A stretch of DNA of 64,000 nt from Planctomycetota bacterium (GTDB taxonomy: Bacteria; Planctomycetota; UBA1135). A program made the position numbers and the translations under genes. Shown here piece after piece: positions 26,054 through 33,860 of this stretch. The stretch is from assembly GCA_024229395.1 (NCBI GenBank), contig JAAESM010000004.1, positions 62,001 through 126,000 of the forward strand, given 5' to 3'. The notes beneath the pieces were generated by a model, which saw only the letters and a list, made by a program, of their open reading frames with translations, did no database searches and had not been told where the DNA came from. Positions within the stretch are counted from its first letter, which is position 1. The number at the start of each line of letters is the position of its first letter.

Positions 26054-28498
26054 ATGAGTCCAGTTTCCATGCCATCGCCTCTGCGTCTTGTGGGGGCCTT
26101 TGCCGCCCATTTGCTCGCTGGCTGCATAGGTTACTTCTTCACCAACGCCCATCATTTCACCGCCTTCGGCTGGCCTGCGATCGGGGTCGGCGCAGCCTTG
26201 ATGGTTTGTTGGGGATACAGGATCTGGCCTGCGATCCTCGCCAGCAGCATTTTGAGTCACTTCGTTTTCTTCGGCGAAGGCCTGGCTTCCTCGGCAATGT
26301 TCGTCGCCGCCGACGTAACCGAGATCCTCGTTGCTGCCAGACTCCTACAGGCACGTTGCACCTGGAAGCGGGGCTTTCATCGGATTACCCAACTTCAAGA
26401 CCTGCTGATTGCCGGAATCATTGCCCCACTCGTAGCACTGCCGTTTTATGCAATCGGCCTAAGAGCCCTGCCAATTGAGGTGACTTCTGGAGTTGCCGAA
26501 ATCCCTGGGCTCACCTTCCTTTGGATTCGTTCGGCGTCGGGTTTCTTCGGAATGGCGCCGGTCCTCCTGAGTTGGATCGCCCGCCCGCAGAAATGGTGGG
26601 GGCAGAGTTGGCGTGAATCGACAGCAGTATTCATTACTGGCCTGTTGTTGTGCGTGGGCGCCTGCACCAATTGGATTATTCCCGCACCACACCCGTTTTG
26701 GTTTACGCTGATTCCGATGGTGGCCGTGTTCTGGTGCGCGGTTCGGTGCGGTGTCTTCATGACGGTGCACGCTTCGTTTATCTTGTTGGCTTCTGCAAGT
26801 TTCGCCGCCTCTGCAGGGGGCAGCCTATTTGACAGTGTGCAGGGTCCAGAAGCCCACAACATGACCTGGCTGATTCTGGACCTCTTTAGTATCTGCGCTC
26901 TAAGCTTGGCCGTGATTACTTGCCGGGTGCATGTCAAGATGAACTCGGAGAAGGCCGCGCGACAGCGATTGGAGTTTTTGGTCCGACAGTCACCGATTGC
27001 CTTGGTAGAAATCGACCTCAATCAAGTTGTGCAGGTCTGGAACGATAAGGCAACGGAACTGTTCGGCCTGTCGGCTCAGCAAGCCGTCGGCGAACCGATC
27101 ACCGATCTGCTGATTTCACCGGAACGTCGAAAGGAGGCCGTGCAGCAATGGCAAGCTCTTCTCGGCGATAGCCATGGTGAGCGCTTGAGTTTTAGTCATC
27201 ACAATCTCACCGCTGCAGGTGATGTAGTGCTTTGTGATTGGTATGGATCTTTGATTCGTGATGAGAACCACCAGATTCGTGGCGCTGTCTGTTTGGTCAT
27301 CAATGTCAGCCAACGCGAAGAAGCCAATGTGGCTTTGGCCGAAAGTGAGCGGCGTTTGAGCAACATCGCCGACGTTCTCCCGCAGATGATCTGTTATTAC
27401 GACGCCAGTCTGGTGAGGGGGCGTTCGAACCTCGCATACCAACAGGCCTTTGAAGGGCTGGAGCCAGTTGAGCCAACGCCGGTAACCGACCTCGTCAGTG
27501 AAGAGGATCTACCAGTCATCATGGAGCACTGTGAGTCCGCCATGAGTGGCAAGACTCTGCGTTTCGTCGAGGAACTTCAATTCGCCGATGGGAAACTGCA
27601 TTCGGTCGATCGCATTCTGTTGCCGGACTTTGGCGGCGACGGCAAGGTGCGCGGTTTCTTTTCCGTGGCCACCGACATCACGGCCTACTTGTCGGCGCAA
27701 GATGAACGTTTGGCCTTGGAGACTCAAGTCCTGCAAGCGCAGAAGATCGAAAGCCTCGGCAAGTTGGCCGGGCGCTTGGCTCATGAATTCAACAACCGCT
27801 TATTCGGCATCATCGGCCATGCCGATATTGTCATGCATGATTTGCCAGCCGATCATTCCGGTCACTTGGCTTTAGGGAAAGTACTTGAGATCGGGCGCGA
27901 GGCTTCTGACTTGTGTCGTCAGATGTTCGTCTTCTCTGGCCATGGCAGTGGCACCAAGCAACAAGTTGATTGCGGTGCAATGGTCACTGAAATGCGCCGC
28001 CTGCTGGAGCTTTCGCTGCCGAACCACCTGCGCTTAACCACTCGTTGCGAGGCGACGCTGCCGATGGTCCAAGCCGATGAGGCGCAGATCAGACAAGCCC
28101 TGATGAACCTAGTGCAAAATGCCGCTGAAGCCAGCGTCGATAAACGAGGGGGCATTCATGTAAGCGTGCGCGCGGTCGAGCGCGGTGAGGTCGAATTCAC
28201 CGAATCTTTCCTGGTGGATGAGCAGCCAGAGCAACGCTTGGTGGTGATTTCGGTCAGCGATGAGGGCGACGGCATGGCTGCCGATGTTCAAACCCGAATC
28301 TTCGACCCATTCTTCACAACCCGCAGTGGATCAAAGGGTTTAGGGTTGGCTGGTGTAATCGGCATCATGCATGGGCATTGTGGAGCACTATTAGTCCAAT
28401 CTAAGATCCAGGTCGGAACCACCCTCTCCATTTTTATCCCGGTGGTTGGCAAGCAAGAGAAAGCCAGTGCCGAAGTCCTCAGCGAGTCCAGGGAATGA
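26054..28498 (+). CDS. Membrane sensor histidine kinase with MASE1 and PAS domains
   Basis: About 814 residues. Residues 1 to about 295 are a multi-pass MASE1-like sensor region (ADVTEILVAARLLQARC). Two PAS domains follow (about 305-425, with VEIDLNQVVQVWNDKATELF, and about 430-550). The HisKA H-box LAHEFNNRLFGIIGHAD places the phospho-His near residue 576. The ATPase has the N-box NLVQNAAEAS, DEGDGM and the GLGLAGV G2 box. There is no receiver domain or response regulator beside it. ATG 26054 is preferred over a TTG at 26021. Its stop overlaps the GIY-YIG gene start by 4 nt. Confidence 0.87.
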   Translation: MSPVSMPSPLRLVGAFAAHLLAGCIGYFFTNAHHFTAFGWPAIGVGAALMVCWGYRIWPAILASSILSHFVFFGEGLASSAMFVAADVTEILVAARLLQARCTWKRGFHRITQLQDLLIAGIIAPLVALPFYAIGLRALPIEVTSGVAEIPGLTFLWIRSASGFFGMAPVLLSWIARPQKWWGQSWRESTAVFITGLLLCVGACTNWIIPAPHPFWFTLIPMVAVFWCAVRCGVFMTVHASFILLASASFAASAGGSLFDSVQGPEAHNMTWLILDLFSICALSLAVITCRVHVKMNSEKAARQRLEFLVRQSPIALVEIDLNQVVQVWNDKATELFGLSAQQAVGEPITDLLISPERRKEAVQQWQALLGDSHGERLSFSHHNLTAAGDVVLCDWYGSLIRDENHQIRGAVCLVINVSQREEANVALAESERRLSNIADVLPQMICYYDASLVRGRSNLAYQQAFEGLEPVEPTPVTDLVSEEDLPVIMEHCESAMSGKTLRFVEELQFADGKLHSVDRILLPDFGGDGKVRGFFSVATDITAYLSAQDERLALETQVLQAQKIESLGKLAGRLAHEFNNRLFGIIGHADIVMHDLPADHSGHLALGKVLEIGREASDLCRQMFVFSGHGSGTKQQVDCGAMVTEMRRLLELSLPNHLRLTTRCEATLPMVQADEAQIRQALMNLVQNAAEASVDKRGGIHVSVRAVERGEVEFTESFLVDEQPEQRLVVISVSDEGDGMAADVQTRIFDPFFTTRSGSKGLGLAGVIGIMHGHCGALLVQSKIQVGTTLSIFIPVVGKQEKASAEVLSESRE

Positions 28499-28758
28499 CC
28501 ACAGGTTGGGTCCTTTATTTGCTCGTATCTGGCGACGGTAAAAGAACCTACGTCGGTGTGACCACAGATATGGAGCGCCGCCTTGAACAGCACAATGGGG
28601 AGCGCCCTGGAGGGGCCAAGAGCACCCGCGCAGGCCGTCCTTGGAAGTTACTGCGGAGCCAAGCTGGCTTCCCTAATCGAAGTGAAGCACAGATTGAAGA
28701 ATCCTTATTGAAACAGCTAAATGGCGACAAGCGGGTTGCCTTTTTTGCCCGGTATTAG
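28495..28758 (+). CDS. GIY-YIG nuclease-superfamily protein, Slx1/UPF0213-like
   Basis: An 87-residue single-domain protein. WVLYLLVSGDGKRTYVGVT holds the GIY-YIG core in variant form (YLL...YVG), followed by DMERRLEQHNGE, GGAKSTRAGRPW and a Glu-bearing helix EAQIEESLLKQL that matches the position of the metal-binding Glu. The family cuts branched or flapped DNA. The ATG overlaps the stop of the histidine kinase gene (ATGA), so the two are probably translated from one message; no functional link is known. Confidence 0.83.
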   Translation: MTTGWVLYLLVSGDGKRTYVGVTTDMERRLEQHNGERPGGAKSTRAGRPWKLLRSQAGFPNRSEAQIEESLLKQLNGDKRVAFFARY

Positions 28759-28926
28759 GGGCAATTAGCCGATATTTCCCGAGTTTCCGGCCACAGAGCC
28801 ACTCAATATGTAGTAGGTTAAAGGAAGCGGGTCAATCTCGTTTTCCCCCTGGATGGCCTTCGAGAAAAAAACCCAACACCTTCCATTCGGCCTGTCCTTG
28901 CCGTTTCACGCTAGCTCCCCATACCC

Positions 28927-30144
28927 ATGAAGACACGTTTTCTCCTCCCAGCTGTGCTCGTAAGCGGCTCGGTTGTCGCTTTCCTTGGTCATGGCCTTCA
29001 GGCCAGCCCAGCTGCAGCTCCTGCGCTGCTCACCCCAGACGTCATTGTCGGTGATATTCATGATCACATGAGGCATGGCACCGCTGGCGGTAAAAGCTCT
29101 TACAGCTTTGGTTCGGTTTCTTGTAACGTCGGTAACGACGTCCTGAACTGGATCTCGTGGACCAACGAGCACCCAGTTATTGCCGGTAACATCTACCGTC
29201 TGAAGGATGGCCGCTTTGAGCAGCTAGGCCTGAACTGGTTGAAGCACGGCTTCACTGCCCTGAACGGGACCGTATGTGGCTCTTGCCAGAGCACTGGTGG
29301 TTCTTCCCTCGGTATCGGATGCTCCGATCCTTACAGTGCATACCTGAACGGCTTCCGCAGCTACTTGGGCCCACGCTCTGAGGTGAACTCCTACAACGGT
29401 TACTTCCCGTATCCACCAATCTTGGATCCATCCTACTCGGGTGAGCTTGCTCGTCGCATCATCGTTGATAACGTCGACATCGATCCAAGCCAGAACTCTG
29501 GCGCACGTTACTTCGCTGAGATTCAGTACATGACTGGCGATGACAACGTTGAGATCGGTAACGGTTCCAACAACGTTAGCTGGCGCGAGATTTCCTTCTC
29601 GGGTTCGAGTGCTCCTTACAACGTCAACTTCGTAGGTCCGACCGTTCGTGAAGAGTCCGCAATCATGGCATGGCAGACAATCGATCCGAACGTGACCATC
29701 TCTGAGGTTCAGATGCCTAACGATGGTTCCGTCTTCGTCGCTTCGCGTGCAACCGTGAACCAGGGTGGAGGCTACACCTACGATTACACCGTCTACAACC
29801 GTGACTGTGATCGCAGTGTCCGTGCCTTCCTCGTGCCTTTGACCGGCAACGAGACCCTTTCGAACAAGAAGTTCACCGACGTGGATTACCACAGTGGCGA
29901 GCCTTACGTGACCAATGACTGGAGAGGATACGAGGGCCTATACCCAGGTCGTACCCAGAAGATCCAAGCTTGGTACGGCGGCACCTACAATGCTAACCAG
30001 AACAACAACGCAATCCGTTGGAGTTCTTCTTACAGCATGCAGTTCGAGTCCGATACCTCCGCGGTAATGGGCCAAGTCGCAGTGATTCCATTCAAGCCTG
30101 GCCAGGGCAAGTTGTTCTACGCGAACGCTGTTGTTCCTCAGTAA
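28927..30144 (+). CDS. Secreted protein of unknown function, Asn/Gly/Tyr-rich
   Basis: A 405-residue exported protein. The signal peptide (MKTRFLLPAVLVSGSVVAFLG...) ends near residue 28. The mature part begins TPDVIVGDIHDHMRHGTAGG and continues SYSFGSVSCNVGNDVLNWI. It has several paired Cys (e.g. CGSCQ, CSDPY) and is rich in Asn, Gly and Tyr with beta pattern. It has its own 168-nt upstream region without other genes and a strong terminator, so it is monocistronic. Preferred codons (AAC, GGT, CGT) look optimised compared with neighbours, as in highly expressed genes; this was judged by eye. No family is claimed. Confidence 0.82.
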   Translation: MKTRFLLPAVLVSGSVVAFLGHGLQASPAAAPALLTPDVIVGDIHDHMRHGTAGGKSSYSFGSVSCNVGNDVLNWISWTNEHPVIAGNIYRLKDGRFEQLGLNWLKHGFTALNGTVCGSCQSTGGSSLGIGCSDPYSAYLNGFRSYLGPRSEVNSYNGYFPYPPILDPSYSGELARRIIVDNVDIDPSQNSGARYFAEIQYMTGDDNVEIGNGSNNVSWREISFSGSSAPYNVNFVGPTVREESAIMAWQTIDPNVTISEVQMPNDGSVFVASRATVNQGGGYTYDYTVYNRDCDRSVRAFLVPLTGNETLSNKKFTDVDYHSGEPYVTNDWRGYEGLYPGRTQKIQAWYGGTYNANQNNNAIRWSSSYSMQFESDTSAVMGQVAVIPFKPGQGKLFYANAVVPQ

Positions 30145-30163
30145 ACCCTGAGAGCTTAAGCTA

Positions 30164-30200
30164 GAGGGATCGACCTTCGGGTCGGTCCCTCCTTTTTTTT
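30164..30200 (+). terminator. Rho-independent terminator of the secreted protein gene
   Basis: A 12-bp stem (GAGGGATCGACC, 30164-30175; partner 30180-30191, one T-G wobble) closes the stable TTCG tetraloop and is followed by a run of eight T residues. Confidence 0.93.
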
Positions 30201-30227
30201 GACCCACCGTTCCTCCATACTTACGCC

Positions 30228-31811
30228 ATGAAAAAGCCTCACTCTCGAATGAGTAAACGTCGCGCCATCGTCTTGGTCGCAGTGCAGCTGTTCATTCTTG
30301 GCCACATCCTGTGGTGGCTATCCAGCGGCACGACGCTGACTCCACTGGAACCTTCCGAGGCCATGGAGTTCTCCAAAGAGGGGGTCGTCAATGCTGGTTT
30401 GATCCTGTTCACTTTGGCGGCGGCAGCCACTCTGATCTTTGGCCGCTATTTCTGTGGTTGGGGTTGTCACTTGCTGTTGTTGCAGGACCTATGTCGCTGG
30501 CTGATGTTGAAGGTGGGTATTCGTCCGCGACCGTTCAAGTCCCGCACCTTACGTTTGGTGCCGATGATCGCCTTCGCCTATATGTTCCTGTGGCCGATCG
30601 TGCAGCGCCTGCGTTTGGGCCACCCTGCCCCGAAAATGAGTATGCATTTGAGCACCAACTCATTCTGGGCAACCTTTCCAGGACCACTCGAGTCCACCCT
30701 CACCCTTGTGGTGGCAGGATTCGTAGTCATCTATCTGCTCGGCTCCAAGGCTTACTGTACCTATGCATGTCCTTATGGCGGCATCTTCGGTGCCATGGAT
30801 AATTTCTCGGTCGGACGGATTCGCGTCAACGATGCTTGCAAGCAATGCGGTAAATGCACCGCAGCGTGCAGTTCCGATGTTCGAGTTCATGAAGAGGTGC
30901 GTGACTTCGGCATGGTCATGGATCCGAACTGCATGAAGACCATGGATTGCATCGATGCTTGTCCAAACGATGCCTTGAGTTTCAGTTTCGGTAAACCTGC
31001 AGTGCTTGCCAAGCAGCGCGCCGACGGCCGCAAGTCGCAGATTGGTGTGCCGACGTGGCCCGAAGAGATTCTGTTGGTGGTGGCTTATGCCTTCGGTTTC
31101 TTCGCTACCCATTCGCTCTATGGACGCTTCCCATTCCTGCTCGCCCTCGGTTTCGGCATGATGGCTTCCTTTGGCGCGCTCACCTTTAAGCGTATGCTGC
31201 AGCGAAAGGATTACACCTTCAATACCAAACCGTTAAAGCGCAAGGGCAAGTTCACCACTCGTGGCTACGTGCACCTGTTGCTGATCCTGGTCAGTGCCGG
31301 TCTATTGGGACACTCGATGTGGATCCAGCAGCATCGTTGGGCCCGCGATGCTGCATTCGCAGAGACCAACTTCCATCGTAGTTCCTGGTTGCGCGGAGAC
31401 TTCTCGATCGAATATATCGAGGCTGCCTCGCAAGAGGCCATGGATGTCGCAGCTGCAGAAGCTGCTTGGTTGAGCGAGCATGGCTTAGTCCGTGAGGACC
31501 TGAATCCATTCGTGGATGGGTGGAACCAACTCTTTGACGGCTCCCCGGCAGGCTTCGAAGAGAAGATCAAGGAAGTGCTGGAGCTACGTCCTGGCTTCGG
31601 TGAAGTGCAACTGCAGTACGCCTACTTCTTGATGAACCTGCAGCGCTTCCACGACGCCATGGTGCAGATGGATGCGGTATCGATGCGCGACCCGCGTTAC
31701 TCGGATGCCCGTCGGTCGGCGATCGCATTGCAACAGCGCTTAGGCAACACCGAAGAAGCGGATCGCCGCATGGCCGAGTTGGAAGCCGAAGGCTTCAGCT
31801 TTGAGCAGTAA
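30228..31811 (+). CDS. NapH/NosR-like membrane polyferredoxin with TPR-like C-terminus
   Basis: A 527-residue membrane iron-sulfur protein. An N-terminal half with about four transmembrane helices contains GRYFCGWGCHLLLLQD and KAYCTYACPYGG (paired CX3C-type motifs of the NapH/NosR/CcoG group). Two [4Fe-4S] ferredoxin motifs follow: CKQCGKCTAACSS (about 205) and CMKTMDCIDACPND (about 235). Two further hydrophobic segments lead to a C-terminal extension (about 395-527) with TPR-like helices (LRPGFGEVQLQYAYFLMNLQ). The core passes electrons across or along the membrane. The TPR-like tail is not a usual NapH feature. No nap or nos genes are adjacent. Confidence 0.85.
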   Translation: MKKPHSRMSKRRAIVLVAVQLFILGHILWWLSSGTTLTPLEPSEAMEFSKEGVVNAGLILFTLAAAATLIFGRYFCGWGCHLLLLQDLCRWLMLKVGIRPRPFKSRTLRLVPMIAFAYMFLWPIVQRLRLGHPAPKMSMHLSTNSFWATFPGPLESTLTLVVAGFVVIYLLGSKAYCTYACPYGGIFGAMDNFSVGRIRVNDACKQCGKCTAACSSDVRVHEEVRDFGMVMDPNCMKTMDCIDACPNDALSFSFGKPAVLAKQRADGRKSQIGVPTWPEEILLVVAYAFGFFATHSLYGRFPFLLALGFGMMASFGALTFKRMLQRKDYTFNTKPLKRKGKFTTRGYVHLLLILVSAGLLGHSMWIQQHRWARDAAFAETNFHRSSWLRGDFSIEYIEAASQEAMDVAAAEAAWLSEHGLVREDLNPFVDGWNQLFDGSPAGFEEKIKEVLELRPGFGEVQLQYAYFLMNLQRFHDAMVQMDAVSMRDPRYSDARRSAIALQQRLGNTEEADRRMAELEAEGFSFEQ

Positions 31812-31822
31812 GGAGCAGAGCC

Positions 31823-33802
31823 TTAGTGCTTGTGCTCAAGGTCGATCGGCGGTGGCTCGACCAGCATGCCGTCGGCGTAGCCAAGTTCGGCAAGAGCTTC
31901 GGCTTGACCGGCTGCCAAGGTGCTGGTGGCTTGGTAATCCTCAAAAGCCATTTGCTCCACCAAAAGGTCGAACAAGGCTTGTTGCTGTTCGGCATGGGCC
32001 TCGGCGCCGACTAGGTTGTTGAGTTCTTCAGGGTCGGCGGCCAAGTCATAAAGCGCGGTTGCGGTGGGAGTGGGCGCACCACGCTTGGCGATCATTTTCC
32101 AATCACCGAGGCGAATCATCACGCGGCCGTCATCTCCACAGATGTGGTGGCGCGGTTCTTGGCCAGGCACCAACAACGGCCGACCAGTCATATTGCTTGG
32201 TGGCTCCATCATCAGATAAGCCAGCAAGGTTGGGGCGACGTCGGCGACGTCGGGGATCAGGTCGGTGCGGTAATTGTGCTCCACGTTTGGCCCCTCAATG
32301 ATGAAAGGCACGCGGATCGAGTCCTGATACAGATGGTTGCCGTGGATTAGGGAGTTGTTCTCGCCAAACTGTTCGCCGTGGTCGGCGGTAATCAGCCACA
32401 AGGTGGGGCGGCCCGATGCGTTGACCCGTGCCTGCACCTCTTCCAGCAAGCTATCGAGATACATCACGTTCTCCAGATAGAGCTGGTGGTAATGGGCAGC
32501 GCCTTCTTTGGCTTCGGCGTGGATCTTGGGGTCGCTGCTGAGCAAGTCGCTGCGCATGGTGTGCAGCTGTTCGAGACGAATCACGCCTTCACGATCGGCT
32601 GGACCTTGGTAACGTGGTAGCAGTTCCGGTAGGTCGCCGGTGAGACGGCCATCGAAGCCTTCTGGCGCCCCATAAGGGTGATGGGGATCGAGGTAGTGCA
32701 GGAAGAAGAAGTACGGCCGCTCGACGGCGTATAGCTTGTCGAGCATCTCCAGGGCTTGGTCGGTGGTGGCACGACCCCGGTTGCGCATGCCGATGCCGGT
32801 CATGTCGCGTTGCACCCGTCCCAGAGCGTGGAAGGATGTAGCGTTCAGCAGCGCCGCCACGGCTTCCGCGGGTAGCAGCTGTCCCAGCCAACTGCTGTCC
32901 TTCATAAAAGCCATGTTGGCATTCCGCGGGCCGTAATGCTCCGAGGCGCTGTCGTCGTAGGCATCGAAGCCACGGCCAAAGCCGATCTCCGAAGACAGCA
33001 GGGAGTTGGAAATCACTCCGGCAGTCTGGAAACCAGCGCTCCACAGGTGTTCCTGCAGCAGCGGATAACGCGTTGGCAGAGCGTCGAAGTTGTAACGCAC
33101 GCCAGAGGCAATCGAATCCAGCCCCGACAACATGGAGGTGTGGCCAGGAAGGGTCTGGTTGCTGGAGGAGTAGCCGTAATCCCACCAAGTTCCGTTGGCC
33201 CGTTTGCCATCGAACCACGGCAGCTCATAAGCCGGCTCACGAGGCCCAGCAATCGAATCGGCACGCAGGGTGTCGATCGACAACAGGATCACGTCGGGGC
33301 TCTGCGGAATCATTTCCGATGGATTGGCTGTGACCTCGATGGTGGCAGCCTGACGACTACGTTTGCGCATGGTGGAGTTGGTCGACCAGGCGCCGTAGAG
33401 GGCGGCGATCACAGTCAGCACCAGCAAACCCAGTTGTGGCAGGGTGGCACGTGGTGGCATTTTGGAGCCGAAATAGAGGCCGACTGCGGCTAACGCAACG
33501 GCCAGAGGCATGACCCCGCCGCCCGGCAAGCCCAGCAGGTGGAAGCTGGGTGCGAGACAGGCCAGAGCGCTCATCCAGAACATGGATGCGGGCTCGAGTC
33601 GGCGTTTGGTGACGGCCGGTGCCAACCCCAGGGCGATGGTCACGACCAGGAGGGCCACACACAGCAACAGATTGCCGAATAGGGTGGGCCAAAGCAGCTC
33701 AAAGAATGGGTGGGTGCTGCCGCCAAAGAGGCTGCTGACGATACTTGCGAGGCAAGCACCAGCAAGAATCGCGATCGAACGCAGGAACAGAGACTTGATC
33801 AT
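31823..33802 (-). CDS. Membrane sulfatase-fold hydrolase
   Basis: About 659 residues. Residues 1 to about 155 hold around four to five transmembrane segments. The extracytoplasmic domain has the alkaline phosphatase/sulfatase fold: VILLSIDTLRAD (metal site), TLPGHTSMLSG in place of the formylglycine motif, HYLDPHHPYG and ITADHGEQFGE (metal ligands). The C/S-x-P-x-R motif is absent, so the nucleophile is probably Thr, as in phosphoethanolamine or phosphoglycerol transferases. Target is unknown. ATG 33802 (MIKSLFLRS) is chosen because it leads directly into the membrane segment. Convergent with the polyferredoxin gene. Confidence 0.82.
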   Translation of the reverse strand: MIKSLFLRSIAILAGACLASIVSSLFGGSTHPFFELLWPTLFGNLLLCVALLVVTIALGLAPAVTKRRLEPASMFWMSALACLAPSFHLLGLPGGGVMPLAVALAAVGLYFGSKMPPRATLPQLGLLVLTVIAALYGAWSTNSTMRKRSRQAATIEVTANPSEMIPQSPDVILLSIDTLRADSIAGPREPAYELPWFDGKRANGTWWDYGYSSSNQTLPGHTSMLSGLDSIASGVRYNFDALPTRYPLLQEHLWSAGFQTAGVISNSLLSSEIGFGRGFDAYDDSASEHYGPRNANMAFMKDSSWLGQLLPAEAVAALLNATSFHALGRVQRDMTGIGMRNRGRATTDQALEMLDKLYAVERPYFFFLHYLDPHHPYGAPEGFDGRLTGDLPELLPRYQGPADREGVIRLEQLHTMRSDLLSSDPKIHAEAKEGAAHYHQLYLENVMYLDSLLEEVQARVNASGRPTLWLITADHGEQFGENNSLIHGNHLYQDSIRVPFIIEGPNVEHNYRTDLIPDVADVAPTLLAYLMMEPPSNMTGRPLLVPGQEPRHHICGDDGRVMIRLGDWKMIAKRGAPTPTATALYDLAADPEELNNLVGAEAHAEQQQALFDLLVEQMAFEDYQATSTLAAGQAEALAELGYADGMLVEPPPIDLEHKH

Positions 33803-33846
33803 GTTATGTAGGCCCGGGTTTATCCGCGAGGAACACATCAAGAGGA

Positions 33847-33852
33847 TAGAAT
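33847..33852 (+). promoter_or_regulatory. Possible -10 element directly before pepN
   Basis: TAGAAT ends only 8 nt before the pepN ATG at 33861. If used, transcription would begin at or next to the start codon, giving a leaderless message. There is no convincing -35 at the right spacing, so this is tentative. Confidence 0.25.
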
Positions 33853-33860
33853 CCTGTCCA

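Noticed and set aside
33510-33860. Upstream extension of pepN
   Set aside because: It reads antisense through the N-terminal membrane region of the sulfatase-fold gene.
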